Shown here: positions 16,172-28,370 of the stretch, one piece after another
How the letters are laid out: each line of letters opens with the position of its first letter
How positions within the stretch are numbered: position 1 is the stretch's first letter
Origin: Clostridiaceae bacterium
GTDB taxonomy: Bacteria > Bacillota > Clostridia > Lachnospirales > Lachnospiraceae
DNA length: 43,505 nt
NCBI GenBank assembly: GCA_009911065.1
Contig: QXWR01000043.1
Location: 1 to 43,505, forward strand
Reading direction: 5' to 3'
The notes under the pieces: model-generated
Told to the model about the DNA's origin: nothing
The model's input: the letters and a program-made list of their open reading frames with translations, nothing else
The model's database searches: none
Translations under genes and position numbers: made by a program

Positions 16172-16576
16172 ATGAATAAAAAGCTGCACCGTGTCTTGGA
16201 TGAAATCCAGAAAACGGAGAAAAAGATTGCCGCATGGCAGGAGCATTTAGGGGAGCTGAACGTCCAGAAAGAGATGTTAGAGGATGCGGAGATTATAAAG
16301 AGTGTCCGTTCTATGAGGCTTGGAAGCCGGGAGCTACTGGCTGTCTTGGAGGGTGTACAGAATGGAACGGTGATACTTTCAGAGAAGCCGGAAATGGCGG
16401 AAGAATCTGACGGCGGTGAAAATACGGAATCAGAGAAGCTGTCAGAATTAACAGCGGAAATAGGTATGGCAGAAACAGCGGGGAATCCGGCAGAAGCAGC
16501 AGAAAACACGGCAGAGGGATTATCTGCAGAACAGGGATTGCCGGAGGGAGCGGCAGTGGAAAGGGAGGATTTTTAA
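16172..16576 (+). CDS. DUF4315 family protein
   Basis: The 134-residue acidic protein has an N-terminal coiled coil (MNKKLHRVLDEIQKTEKKIAAWQEHL...) followed by EIIKSVRSMRLGSRELLAVL, the DUF4315 core, and an Ala/Glu-rich tail. DUF4315 genes sit between the NlpC/P60 hydrolase and the CD1107-type gene in Tn1549-like ICEs, as here; function unknown. ATG 16172 is preceded by GAGGTGGTGAA. The gene lies immediately after the 19-bp repeat array, which may control it. It ends one base before the next start. Confidence 0.85.
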   Translation: MNKKLHRVLDEIQKTEKKIAAWQEHLGELNVQKEMLEDAEIIKSVRSMRLGSRELLAVLEGVQNGTVILSEKPEMAEESDGGENTESEKLSELTAEIGMAETAGNPAEAAENTAEGLSAEQGLPEGAAVEREDF

Positions 16577-16577
16577 A

Positions 16578-17324
16578 ATGAAAGATAAAATTAAAAAATA
16601 TCTGATGGTAATTACGATGGTCGTAGGGATGCTGTTCTCTGCGGCCATGCCTGCATTGGCATACACAGGCGGTGCGGAGCAGACGGAGGCGGACGGTTCA
16701 AATGTAGGAAATGTCACCGGGAATATCAGTGCAGAAACAGAAGATACGGAAGATGCGCCGGTTACAGAAGAACCGTCGGATACGGAAGAACCAGAGGATG
16801 AGGAACCACAGGGAAGGGTGCAGGGGACACCATTCTCTGTGCCTGGGAACGGGCAGCTGGTGGATGATGTGGCAGACGATGAAAGCAAACAGTTTCTGAC
16901 CATCCAGACAAAGAACGGCAATACCTTTTTCATGGTATTAGACCGTTCCAACAATACGGAGAATGTCTATATGCTCTCCATGATTGACGAAAACGACCTG
17001 GCAGAGTTTATCGGGGAAACAAAGGAAGAACCGGAACAGGAGCAGCCATCTGTAATCATTCCGGAGACAGAAAAGCCGTCTGTGCAGGAGGAACCGGAAA
17101 CAGAGACAGAACCGGAAGAAAAGAAAGGCGGCATGAACATGGGCGCTCTGCTTGCGGTGATTGTGCTTTTGGCTTGCGGTATCGGCGGTTATTATTATGT
17201 TAAGGTGCTGAAACCAAGGCAGGAGGATGATGAAGCAGACGGTGAAGATCTGGAATTTTACGATGGCGGCGCATATATCAATGAAGACCAGGATGATTCT
17301 GATGAAGAAGGGGAGGATGAATAA
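16578..17324 (+). CDS. CD1107/DUF4366-family membrane-anchored surface protein
   Basis: The 248-residue protein has a signal peptide (residues 1-29, ending PALAYT), an acidic Glu/Thr/Pro-rich stretch, the conserved domain PFSVPGNGQLVDD...KQFLTIQTKNGNTFFMVLDRS...NVYMLSMIDENDL (about residues 85-155), a second acidic linker, a membrane helix (about residues 191-210, GALLAVIVLLACGIGGYYYV) and an acidic cytoplasmic tail. This is the CD1107-family mobile-element protein, probably an exported part of the conjugation machinery. The stop overlaps the topB start (TAATG). Confidence 0.88.
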   Translation: MKDKIKKYLMVITMVVGMLFSAAMPALAYTGGAEQTEADGSNVGNVTGNISAETEDTEDAPVTEEPSDTEEPEDEEPQGRVQGTPFSVPGNGQLVDDVADDESKQFLTIQTKNGNTFFMVLDRSNNTENVYMLSMIDENDLAEFIGETKEEPEQEQPSVIIPETEKPSVQEEPETETEPEEKKGGMNMGALLAVIVLLACGIGGYYYVKVLKPRQEDDEADGEDLEFYDGGAYINEDQDDSDEEGEDE

Positions 17325-19450
17325 TGTTTTTGGTAATCGCAGAGAAACCGAGCGTGTCACAGAGTATCGCCAGTATTCTTTCTGCCAAAGAGAGGGAGGA
17401 CGGCTATCTGTCGGGGAAAGACTGCATTGTAAGCTGGTGCCTGGGGCATCTGGCAGGGTATGCGTCCCCGGAATGTTACGATTCCAGATATGAGAAATGG
17501 GAGTTTGCAGACCTCCCCATTGTGCCAAAGCGGTGGGAATTATCCGTTGCGAAAGATAAAAAGAAACAGCTTGCCGTCTTAAAAAAGCTGCTGAGCCGGG
17601 AAGATATGGATTACGTCGTCAATGCCTGTGACGCAGGCCGGGAAGGGGAACTGATTTTTAAACATGTCTATGATTTGTCGGGCAGCAGCCTTCCAGTCAG
17701 GCGTCTGTGGATCAGTTCCATGGAGGAGAGCGCAATCCGGGAAGGGTTTGCCAATCTGAAGGATGGGAAGGAGTATGAAAATCTCTGCGAAGCCTCCGTA
17801 TGCAGGGCAAAAGCGGACTGGCTGGTTGGGATGAACGCAACCAGGGCGTTCACCTCGAAATATTACAAACTGCTGACGGTGGGGCGTGTCCAGACGCCTA
17901 CGCTGGCAATGCTGGTGGAGCGGCAGGACGCTATCGACGGGTTTGTGAAGGAAGCCTATTATAAAGCAGCGGTTGAGGGGGATGGAATCCATGCCGTGTC
18001 GGAAGCAATCAAAGATGAAGCGGAAAGCATTGCCCTTGCTGAAAAATGCAACGGGAAATCTGCAGTCATTACCAAAGTGGAGAAAATCCGGAAGAAGAAC
18101 CAGCCGCCGAAACTCTATGACCTCACTACATTACAGAGGGAAGCAAACCGTTTCTTTGGATATACGGCGCAGGAAACGCTGCGGGAACTGCAGGAACTGT
18201 ATGAGGCAAAATTAGTGACTTATCCCCGGACGGACAGCCAGTACATTACGGCTGACATGGAGCGGACGGCTTTGGAGTTGCTGGAACTGTTGCCGGAGTT
18301 GCTGCCTTTTTTACCGGGAGAATCTATGGGGAAGAATGTCGGACGGATCATCAATAATGACAAGGTTTCTGACCACCATGCGCTGTTGCCGACAAAAGAA
18401 GCACTGGGGGAGGATTTTGAAGAACTGTCGGAACGGCAGAGAAATATTTTTTTCCTGATCGGGCAGCGTCTGGCACAGGCAGTATCCGATGAATATATTT
18501 ATGAGGAAACGGAGGTTACGGCGCTGTGTGAAGGGCATGAGTTTTATGCAAAAGGGAAAGCCATTATCCATCCTGGGTTTAAAGGGATTGAAGATGCCTT
18601 CCGTAATGCTGTGCAGAAAAAGAAATCAACGGATAAAAATAACACAGATGAAACAGCATCCATTTCAGAAGGTCTGCATGAGGGGATGGAGATTGCAGGA
18701 GTCCGGGCAGAAAGCAGCAGACATTATACCTCCCCGCCGAAGCCATACAGTGAGGACACGCTACTTTTGGCAATGGAGCGGGCCGGGAATCAGGATTTTG
18801 ACGAAGGCACGGAGAAGAAGGGGCTTGGAACGCCTGCAACCAGGGCGTCTATTTTAGAAAAGCTGGTTTCCTCCGGCTATGCAAAGCGGAGCGGGAAGCA
18901 GATTCTCCCGACAGCAGACGGGAGGGCGCTGATTGCGGTAATGCCGGATGATCTGAAATCCGCAGCCATGACTGCGGAATGGGAGAATAAGCTGCTTCTG
19001 ATGGAGAAAGGGAAGATGGAAGGCAGTGAGTTCCTGGAGGAAATTACAGATCTGATTGACAGGGTGATTGCAGGATGCAGCGCCATATCCGGGGAAGAAC
19101 AGAGCCGTTTCCATCAGAAGGAAAGCATTGGAACCTGCCCAGTATGCGGAAACCCGGTGTATGAAGGGAAGAAGAATTTTTACTGCAGCAGCCGGGAATG
19201 TTCCTTCGCCTTATGGAAGGAGAACCGTTATCTGTCCGGCATGAAAAAGCTGGTGGATAAACAGATGGCAGTAGAGTTACTGGAGAAGGGGCGTATCCAT
19301 GCCAAAGATTTTTATTCACAGAAAACAGGGAGAACCTTTGCGGCGAATCTGCTGATGGAGGTAAAGGACGGACGTGCCAGCTTCAGCCTGGAATTTCCAA
19401 AGAAAAAGGGAAGCGGGAAATCCGGCAGAAGTTCAGGAAAACAGAGATAA
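17324..19450 (+). CDS. topB: DNA topoisomerase III (type IA), ICE-encoded
   Basis: The 708-residue enzyme relaxes or decatenates DNA during conjugative processing. The Toprim motif starts FLVIAEKPSVSQSIASIL, with VNACDAGREGELIF near residue 105; the active-site Tyr is Y300 in VTYPRTDSQYI; HHALLPT and GLGTPATRASIL follow. A C-terminal Cys4 zinc ribbon (CPVCGNPV ... YCSSRECSFALW, about residues 605-632) completes the usual layout of mobile-element TopB proteins. Translational coupling to the CD1107-family gene is evident from the one-base overlap. A short 94-base gap then separates it from the giant helicase gene. Confidence 0.93.
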   Translation: MFLVIAEKPSVSQSIASILSAKEREDGYLSGKDCIVSWCLGHLAGYASPECYDSRYEKWEFADLPIVPKRWELSVAKDKKKQLAVLKKLLSREDMDYVVNACDAGREGELIFKHVYDLSGSSLPVRRLWISSMEESAIREGFANLKDGKEYENLCEASVCRAKADWLVGMNATRAFTSKYYKLLTVGRVQTPTLAMLVERQDAIDGFVKEAYYKAAVEGDGIHAVSEAIKDEAESIALAEKCNGKSAVITKVEKIRKKNQPPKLYDLTTLQREANRFFGYTAQETLRELQELYEAKLVTYPRTDSQYITADMERTALELLELLPELLPFLPGESMGKNVGRIINNDKVSDHHALLPTKEALGEDFEELSERQRNIFFLIGQRLAQAVSDEYIYEETEVTALCEGHEFYAKGKAIIHPGFKGIEDAFRNAVQKKKSTDKNNTDETASISEGLHEGMEIAGVRAESSRHYTSPPKPYSEDTLLLAMERAGNQDFDEGTEKKGLGTPATRASILEKLVSSGYAKRSGKQILPTADGRALIAVMPDDLKSAAMTAEWENKLLLMEKGKMEGSEFLEEITDLIDRVIAGCSAISGEEQSRFHQKESIGTCPVCGNPVYEGKKNFYCSSRECSFALWKENRYLSGMKKLVDKQMAVELLEKGRIHAKDFYSQKTGRTFAANLLMEVKDGRASFSLEFPKKKGSGKSGRSSGKQR

Positions 19451-19544
19451 AGATATAATTATAAATATGCCGCTCTTATATCATGGAAAGACTGTAAAGG
19501 GGACAGACCGGATATGGGGCGGCATTTGATATGGAGGGTAATAC

Positions 19545-22500
19545 ATGGCAATGATAAATGAAATCCGTGGGCTTGCGGAGTATGAGGCGAAAGCCGTTAC
19601 CAGCTCCCCGCGGGACTGGATGAAGTATCTGGATACGGCGGCGAAGCTGTACCGCTATTCCTTCCCGGATACGCTTTTGATCCATGCACAGCGCCCGGAT
19701 GCGACGGCCTGTGCGTCGCTGGAGCTGTGGAATGGGAAGATGAACCGGTGGGTGAACCGTGGGGCAAAGGGGATCGCCCTGATTGACGATACCGGGCCGA
19801 GACGGAGGCTCCGGTATGTATTTGATATTTCCGACACCCATATGGGGCGTGGCGGCAGGACACCGAACCTGTGGAGGATTGGGGATGAACAGAAGGGAGC
19901 CGTCCTTGGCCATCTGGCAGATGTTTACGGGCTGTCAGAGGTGGATGCTGCGGACCTGCCGTTTGCCTTATCCGAAATTTCCCATCAGCTGACGGAGGAG
20001 AACTTAGAGGAAGCGATGGAGGGCCTTCTGTATGAAACGGAAGGGACATTCTTAGAAGGATTGGACGAGGATACGATCCGTGTGGAGTTCCGGCGGCTTT
20101 TGATGAACAGTGCCTTTTATACGCTGGCTGTCCGCTGTGGGCTTGATCCGATGGAATATCTGGAGGAAGAAGATTTTTCTGCGATTACCGATTATAATTC
20201 GCTGCCGGCGCTTACCTTCCTTGGAAGCGCTATAAGCCAGCTTGCAGAACCTGTCCTTGTGGATATTGGGCGGACAGTGCGGAGGATTCTGATAGAAGAA
20301 TATCAGAAAACGGTTGCAAAAGAGAATGGAATCGGCTATAATGAATTTAATGCTTTAAAGCGTGAAAGTAAAAGCGAAAAAGGAGGAAATGAGCATGGAA
20401 CTGACTTACCACCGCAAAGGGGATTACCTGTTCCCGAACCTGACCATAGAAGAACCGGAGGTGACCATCGGGAAGTACGGGATGCTGCGCAGGACGTACC
20501 TGAAGGAGAACCGGAAGGGATGGTACCAGAGCATGATGCTGTCGGGGAAACTGGACAGCCACTTGCTGGAGATCGAGAAAGCGGCGACGGAGAGGTTGGA
20601 AACGCTGATGAAGGGACTGCTTCTGAAATACCCGGCCCCGGACAAGGAGAAAGACCAGATGGCGTGGGCAGCGCATATGAACGGGCTGACGGCAATGGCG
20701 GAAGAGAGCATCTTGAAGGAATTGGTGTACAGCTAAATGAGGAAACAACAGAACAGGATCTGAGTGAAGCAGAGGAGATGGAAGCCTCTGCTTTATCTTT
20801 GCCTGATTTACCGACTGTGGAGCAGCAGAAACGGGAGATTGAGGGACGGATGCAGGCCCTGTATGTCGGGGAGGTTGCGATTTCTCCGGATGTGATAGAT
20901 GAAGTCCTGCGGAACGGCGGCAATAAGAAGGGAAGCCAGCTGCGCATCATCTATAATTTTATGACAGACCAGACGCCAGAGGAATATACGGAATTTGTCC
21001 GCAGGGAGTATGGAAAAGGCGGCATCGGGCTTACCATAGGCGGTACGGAGTATTCCGTCTGGTATGACGAGCTGGGGATGCAGATTGCCGTAGGGCACAC
21101 GGTAACAGACCGGATTCTGGATAAGGTGTTTTTATCCTGGGACGATGTGGGCGGGCGTATCCATCAGTTGTTGAAACAGGGGGAATATGCGCCGCAGGTG
21201 GTACTGGACGCCGCAAGGGATAACGCTTTAAAGGAACATGCCAATGTGCTTGCATACATGCATCAGGATATGGCGGACGGCGTTGCCGAACTTGTATTTG
21301 AAGATGCGGAGATCTTCCACGGCGGCTTTCCGGGGACGGTAGAAAGGCTGTCAGAGCTGATCGCACAGCCGGAATATTTATCTGACCTGACCGAACGCCT
21401 GGAAGGATTTGCAGAAGCATATGAAGAAGATCATGGGATTATGAGGTTCCAGTTATATAATCCTCCAAGGGTACTTGCACAGTTCCGGAAATTTGCAAAG
21501 GAAGCGCTGCCTTTCCAGGCAAGGGACGGGTTTGCGTGGGAGGAACACCCGGTTTTCATCACAGAAGATGAGATTGACGCATTCCTGCAGAAAGGCGGTT
21601 CCTATTCAGATGGCAGGCTGTCCACTTACGCATTTTTCATCCAGGATAAGAGCGACAGGGAAAAAACAGATTTTCTTAAAGAAAGCTATGGAATAGGCGG
21701 ACAAACCCATGCGCTGTCCGGCGCTGACCATTCCTATGCAGATTACAGCGGAAAGGGATTGAAACTTTCAAGAGGCGATCTCTCGAAGCCGGATGCGGAG
21801 ATTCTGCTGAAATGGCCGAAAGTAGCAAAGCGGGTGGATAATCTGATTGAGAACGGCGCTTACCTGAAACCCGCTGATTATTCCCGGATGCCTGTTTATG
21901 AACGGGCACAGATGGCAGGGCGTGTTGTTCATTTCTATTATCATCTTCCCGATCATATGATACGTCCATGGGCGGGGAATCCGGATATGTTCACCCACCG
22001 GGATGATGTGGTGAGCCTCTTAAGCAATCCGGACGGGCAGGCAGGCTTATTGCGGCATATGGATGAAGCGATAGCGGAACTGCCGCTGGATTTTGAGGAT
22101 TATGAGAAAAAGGCGCAGATATTGACGGATCTCCACGGCTATGTGGATGGGACATATACGATTTTCCCGGAGAGGACAAAAGAAGAAGTCCAGATACAGA
22201 ACGGCGGGCAGTTATCCCTGTTTGATTTCATGGTTCCAGAAAAAACAGGGGAAAAGCAGGAAGAAATAAAAGAACCGCCAAAAAAGGAAGACCAGGAAAT
22301 TAAGAGTACGGAACCGGCAGGGGACAGCCCCGGCTCTGGCGAAACCAGGAAGTACAATTATGCTGTGGGAAGTTTTATCTATCTGGATGCGGATCAGTTG
22401 CACCGCATTTCAAGAATCAGGGATCAGCATATATATGTAAAAGATATGGAACATCCAGACCACAAAGAAAGCATGATTTTTCTTGAATCGTATGATGGCA

Positions 22501-25500
22501 GGTTAAATGTCTGTCAGGATCTGAACCGACATCTGCTTGTCGGCGGGAATGCATTGGAGAGGGACAGCCGGGCTATTTATAAGGAGTGTCTCTATACGGC
22601 TCTTGAAGGAATCCGCAGCAGTGTGGTCTATGATGTGATCCGCTCCAGGGATGTTGATGCGGATATGGCATATGATATTGTCCAGGAAGAATTGGATAAT
22701 TTAATGGTGCGTAACCGTGAAAATGCCCCTGTGATGGCGGAAGCCTATGAGAATTGGGAGAATTTCCGGGACTGGCTGGCCGAAGATATTTTCCAGAGGA
22801 CGTATCAGGATTACTCTGTGGACGGCCGGGATGCTGTCACCCTGCACCAGCATGAGCCGTCAGCGCCGGATTGGGCAAGGGGCATGACGGTGGAAGCAGG
22901 ACATCAGGAGATTCTGTCATTTCCTGCGAGGGCACAGGAAAATGTTCAGGAAATGGATGCGGTGTCAGATGCAGTGCCGACAGAATCTGCAGAGGAAGTA
23001 AAGCCTGCGAAATCGGATCAGCCGCAGGCAGCATTGACTATATTTGAATATCATGGATTCCATTTTGAAGCGGTCGGGAATCTGCGGGAAAATCTCGACA
23101 TCTATGGCATTACAAAGGATACCGTGTCAAATAATGAGCTTGGGATGGCTGATTATGGGGAGGGGACGCGCCCTTATTCCCACGCCGGTTTTTATGAAGC
23201 AAGCACTGACAAAACAGCGGATATTTTCCGGTGCGTGGAAACAGGGAAGAATTATCTGCCTGGGGAGCATGAACTGTTTGAGTATGTGGGGGAATTTATC
23301 TCTTTTTTACAGCAGGAAAAGCAGGCGGAAAAAGCAGAGCTGCCACAAACGGACGCAGCGGTTCCTGATCCAAAAGAATTGCAGGAGGAACGAGATACCG
23401 AAGAAAACAGCCTGATTGAAAACCGTCTGTTTCTGGCAATGGAGGAAGCGGGTGTATATTTAGACGATCTTTCGCCGGAGCAGGTGGACGTGCTCTATGA
23501 AGCTGCCGAAAAGGGTTTAAACCTTGTGCCAATGCTGAACCCGGATTTTTCCCCGGAGCAGATGCAGCTGATCGCTGACGTGATGGAACGGATGGCGGCT
23601 AATGAGCAGGCGGCGTTTGGGAATGAGATTAGTCCCCTGACGAACCATGTGATGAACCCGGAAGAGATCAACCGTATCCGCAAAGACCGGAGGCTCCCGT
23701 TAGAGCCTGTTGCTGTCGATGGGACAGATGGAACTGAACAGACTGGAAGCGGCGGTATCCGGCAGACTTCCGGGCAGGCTGGAAGGGAAAACAGTACAAG
23801 AGAACCGTCACTGGGACTGGAACACCGGGAAAAAATAAATTTCCATATCACTGATGATGACCTGGGCGCAGGAGGCCCGAAGCAGAAGTTCCGTGCCAAT
23901 ATGGACGCAATCCTCCTGCTGAAAACACTGGAACAGGAAAACCGTCTTGCCACGCCGGAGGAACAGGAAACTTTATCACGGTTTGTTGGATGGGGCGGCA
24001 TCCCGGCAGCGTTTGACGATAAGAATGAAGCGTGGGCGGCAGAGTATGCACAACTGAAAGCAACGCTGACACCGGAGGAATACCGGGAGGCAAGGGCATC
24101 CACATTAAATGCGTTCTACACTTCCCCCACGGTCATTAAGGCAATGTATGAAGCTTTGGGAAATATGGGATTACAGCAGGGCAACGTATTGGAGCCGTCC
24201 TGCGGGATCGGGAATTTCATGGGACTTGTGCCGGAGACTATGGACGGGTTAAGGATGTACGGCGTGGAGCTTGACAGCATTTCCGGGAAGATTGCGAGAC
24301 AGCTTTACCAGAAAAATAATATCTCCGTACAGGGATTTGAGACTGCCGCATACCCGGACAGTTTTTTTGACTGTGTAATCGGCAACGTTCCGTTCGGCGC
24401 TTATAAGGTGGCAGACCGCAGGTATGACCGCCATAACTTTATGATCCATGATTATTTTATCGCAAAATCCTTAGACCTGGTGCGTCCGGGCGGTGTGGTT
24501 TCGGTGGTGACGTCAAGCGGCACGATGGATAAGCAGGGCGCATCCGTGCGCCAGTATATCGCCAACCGTGCAGACCTGCTTGGGGCGATCCGCCTCCCGA
24601 ACAATGCGTTCCAAAGAAATGCCGGGACGGGCGTGGTTGCGGATATTTTATTTTTCCAGAAACGTGACCGGGCATCTTTGGAGCAGCCGGACTGGGTGGA
24701 ACTTGGCACAACGCCGGAAGGGCATAATGTCAATTCTTATTTTGTAAACCATCCGGAAATGGTGCTTGGGGAATTTACCATGGAGAGCACGCAGTACGGC
24801 AAGCAGGAAACCACGGTGAAGCCGATAGAGGGCGCAGTCCTTGCGGAGCAGTTAAAGGAAGCGGTGCGGCATATCCGGGGGACGCTCACGGAGATGGAGC
24901 TGGAAGATTCGGAGTTAGAGGAAACAGCGTCATTCATCCCGGCAGATCCCTCCGTGAAGAATTTCAGCTTTGCAAATGTGAACGGGAAAGTGTATTACCG
25001 GGAAAACTCCATTATGAACCGGATGGAGCTGCCTGCCATGACAACAGAGCGTGTGCTTGGGATGATCGAACTGCGGAATCTGACGCAGGTGCTTCTGCAG
25101 TGCCAGATGGAGGATGGCAGTGATGCGGAAGTTGCCGTGCTGCAGAAAGAATTGAATACCCAGTATGACCGGTTTACGGCTCAATACGGCCTGATCAGCA
25201 GCAACGCCAACCGGAGGGCATTTTCCCAGGACAGCAGTTATTGTCTGCTGTCGTCTTTGGAATTGGTGGACGAGGAAGGGAACCTGAAACGGAAGGCGGA
25301 TATTTTTACGAAACGAACCATCCGGAAGGCAGTGCCGGTGACCAGCGTGGATACCGCCAGTGAAGCCCTTGCCGTTTCCATCGGGGAGCTGGCAAAGGTG
25401 GACGTGCCGTTTATGGCAGGATTATCCGGAAAGACAGAAGCGGAAGTCACGGAGGAGCTGGCGGGGGTAATCTTTAAGAATCCCCTGACAGACCAGTGGG

Positions 25501-27767
25501 AGGCGTCGGATGAATATTTATCCGGCAATGTCCGGGAGAAGCTTACGGCTGCGAAACAGTTTGCAGAGAATCATCCGGAATATGAAATTAACGTGCAGGC
25601 GCTTACACGGGTGCAGCCGAAAGACCTGGAGGCATCGGAGATTGAGGTGCGGCTTGGGGCAACCTGGGTAGATCCGGCTTACATCACGGAGTTCATGGGG
25701 GAGCTGTTCCATACGCCGAAGCATTTCCTGGGGAAGCAGATTGACGTGAAATATGCGAAGGTCAACGGCCAGTGGAATATTTCCGGGAAAAATGCGGATT
25801 CCTACGGAAATTCCTTAGTCACGGCCACCTATGGGACGCAACGGGCAAATGCCTACCGTCTGCTGGAAGACGCGCTGAACCTCAAGGACACAAAAATCTT
25901 TGATACGGTCCAGGAGGACGGGAAAGAGAAACGTGTCCTGAATAAAAAAGAGATCATGATCGCACAGCAGAAACAGGAGATGATAAAGGAGGCCTTCAAG
26001 GAATGGATTTTCCGTGACCTTGACCGGAGGGAGGACTTGTGCAGGAAATACAATGATTTATTCAACAGCGTCCGTCCCCGTGAATACGACGGCAGCCATA
26101 TCCAGTTTGCAGGCATGACGCCGGAGATTACATTAATGCCCCACCAGAAAAATGCGGTGGCGCATATCTTATATGGAAATAATACGCTGCTTGCACACTG
26201 CGTAGGGGCTGGAAAGACCTTCCAGATGATTGCGGCCGGGATGGAGAGCCGCAGGCTTGGGCTGGCGCAGAAGAACCTTTATGTCGTGCCAAACCATCTG
26301 ACCGAACAGTGGGGCAGTGACTTTTTACGCCTGTATCCGGGTGCGAATGTGCTGGTAGCTACAAAGAAGGATTTTGAGCCTGCCAACCGCAAGAAGTTCT
26401 GTTCCCGTATTTCGACAGGCGATTATGATGCCGTCATTATCGGGCACAGCCAGTTTGAGCGCATCCCCCTTTCCAGGGAACGGCAGATTGCAAGCATTGA
26501 GCGGCAGATGAACGACATCACGACGGCGATTGCAGAGCTGGCGGAGGAAGACGGCACACGCTACACCATCAAGCAGATGGAAAAGACGAGGAAAACCTTG
26601 GAAACACGGCTTGCAAAGCTGAATGACCAGAGCCGGAAGGATGATGTGGTGACATTCGAGCAGTTAGGTGTGGACAGGCTGTTCGTGGACGAGAGCCACA
26701 ACTATAAAAATATGTTTTTATACACAAAGATGCGGAATGTTGCCGGGATCTCACAGACGGACGCACAGAAAAGCTCGGATATGTTCATGAAGTGCCAGTA
26801 CCTGGATGAACTGACCGGAGGGAAGGGCGTCACTTTTGCAACCGGGACTCCCGTGTCGAACAGCATGGTGGAATTATATACGATCATGCGTTATCTGCAG
26901 TATGATACCATACAGAAGATGGGCCTGGGGCATTTTGATTCCTGGGCGGCGGCTTTTGGCGAGACGGTGACGAGCATAGAACTTTCTCCCGAAGGCACAG
27001 GATACCGGGCAAAAACAAGGTTTGCCCGGTTTTTTAATCTTCCGGAACTGATTGCCTTATTTAAAGAGAGCGCTGACATACAGACTGCGGATATGCTGGA
27101 GCTTCCGGTTCCCGAAGCGGAATATATTAATGAAGTATTGAAACCGAGTGAGGAGCAGCAGGATTTAGTCAGCTCCTTTGCAGAGAGGGCAGAGGACGTC
27201 CGTAAGGGCAAAGTAGAACCGTCATGCGATAACATGCTGAAAATCACCAACGATGGGAGGAAATGCGCCCTGGATCAGAGGCTTATCAATGACATGCTGC
27301 CGGATGCGGGGGAAAGCAAGGTCAACCGCTGTGTAAACAATGCGTTTGATATATGGGAAAAGACTTCTGCAGACAAAGGGACACAATTAATTTTTTGCGA
27401 CCTGTCTACGCCGAAAAATGACGGCACGTTTAATGTTTATGACGATGTGCGGGAAAAGCTGGTGGCAAAGGGAATCCCCAGGGAAGAAGTTGCTTTTATT
27501 CACGAAGCCGGGACGGAAACAAAAAAAGCGGAATTATTTTCAAAGGTGCGCTCCGGGCAGGTGCGTATCCTGCTTGGCTCCACGCCGAAGTTGGGAGCCG
27601 GGACGAATATTCAGGACAGGCTTGTGGCTTTACACCACCTGGATGCGCCTTGGAAACCGGCCGATTTGGAGCAGCAGGAGGGCCGTATTCTTAGGCAGGG
27701 AAACCAGAATGACAAGGTACAGATCTACCGGTACGTTACCGAAAATACATTCGATGCCTACATGTGG
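19545..27767 (+). CDS. Giant SNF2-type helicase / N6-adenine methylase polyprotein, exon 1 (interrupted by group II intron)
   Basis: Exon 1 encodes 2741 codons; with exon 2 (30126-31112) the protein is about 3069 residues. Visible parts in order: an ArdC-like N-terminal domain ([16 protein letters not shown] ... [13 protein letters not shown], residues about 35-85), a Gly/Glu/Arg-rich linker (residues about 275-405) overprinted by tnpV, several unassigned domains, an N6-methylase domain ([12 protein letters not shown] near 1548 and GNVPFG near 1612), and an SNF2-like helicase with AHCVGAGKT (about 2218), VDESHNYKN (about 2380), [11 protein letters not shown] (about 2432), LGAGTNIQ and EGRILRQGN (about 2685-2720). 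Such proteins occur in Tn1549-type ICEs and probably remodel or protect transferred DNA. ATG 19545 has a GGAGGG site. Expression of the full protein requires intron splicing. Confidence 0.9.
20395..20736 (+). CDS. tnpV: TnpV-like protein nested in another frame inside the helicase gene
   Basis: The 113-residue product matches the TnpV transposon-protein pattern: [15 protein letters not shown], then [13 protein letters not shown], a central [20 protein letters not shown], and a C-terminal [29 protein letters not shown] 20395 is preceded at 8 bases by a perfect AGGAGG (20381-20386), a better site than most genes here. It lies wholly inside the helicase ORF, in the +1 frame relative to it. In the helicase frame the same DNA encodes a low-complexity hydrophilic linker rich in Gly, Glu, Pro and Arg, which would tolerate overprinting. 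TnpV function is not established; it is named from Tn4451-type transposons. Confidence 0.75.
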   Translation: MELTYHRKGDYLFPNLTIEEPEVTIGKYGMLRRTYLKENRKGWYQSMMLSGKLDSHLLEIEKAATERLETLMKGLLLKYPAPDKEKDQMAWAAHMNGLTAMAEESILKELVYS

Positions 27768-28069
27768 GTGCGACACGAAGTCGCTTAATTTAACTGTTTG
27801 GCGGTAATACCGACCAAACCATCCATTCCGTTGGATGAAGCCGTTGCCCCCGGCTCTGCCAGTAATGGCACTGTTCGGAAGCGGGTATAAACGTAGCCCT
27901 ATTTAGAATCCAAACCGTGAGGGGAGGATGAAGCTGCCAGCTACAAGGCGGTTAGGGTGCAGGCTTTTTATTGATAGCATGGTTAATTAACTGAATCACC
28001 GTAAGCTTCGTTAAGGCTAAACAAGCCAAAGTAGCTGACAGGCTTGAACCAAAAAGGTGTGCAGTTGGA

Positions 28070-28092
28070 TATTCCTTTCCACATTGGGAATA
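28070..28092 (+). ncRNA. Candidate EBS1 hairpin of the group II intron
   Basis: Stem TATTCC (28070-28075) / GGAATA (28087-28092) presents a loop containing CCACAT (28079-28084), complementary to the six exon bases just before the 5' splice site (27762-27767). Such a loop determines target recognition. The match of six bases is suggestive, not proof. Confidence 0.6.
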
Positions 28093-28370
28093 CACGGACA
28101 TAGAACTGCCGGAGTAGAGGTGGGACCTAAACTATCAGATAATTGTTGATTAAGTGGAACGTGTCAAGCCCGTATTCTCGCCTGCAAAGGCAAGCCGACC
28201 GTAAGGAAAGCCGTTGGGAATGCGGGTATAGGATTGCGGAAGAAGCGAATGCCGGCTTTGTAATGAAGCCGGATAGGGGTTCAAGATTTGCCCTGCCCGA
28301 AAGGGTGCCCAATTCCGCGTGGTGCTTGATTACGAGAGAATTTATAGAATTTTTGAAAGGAGTAAAGCAA

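Noticed and set aside
23495..24103. 202-codon minus-strand ORF, Ser-rich
   Set aside because: Shadow of the giant helicase exon; no ribosome site and no conserved motif.
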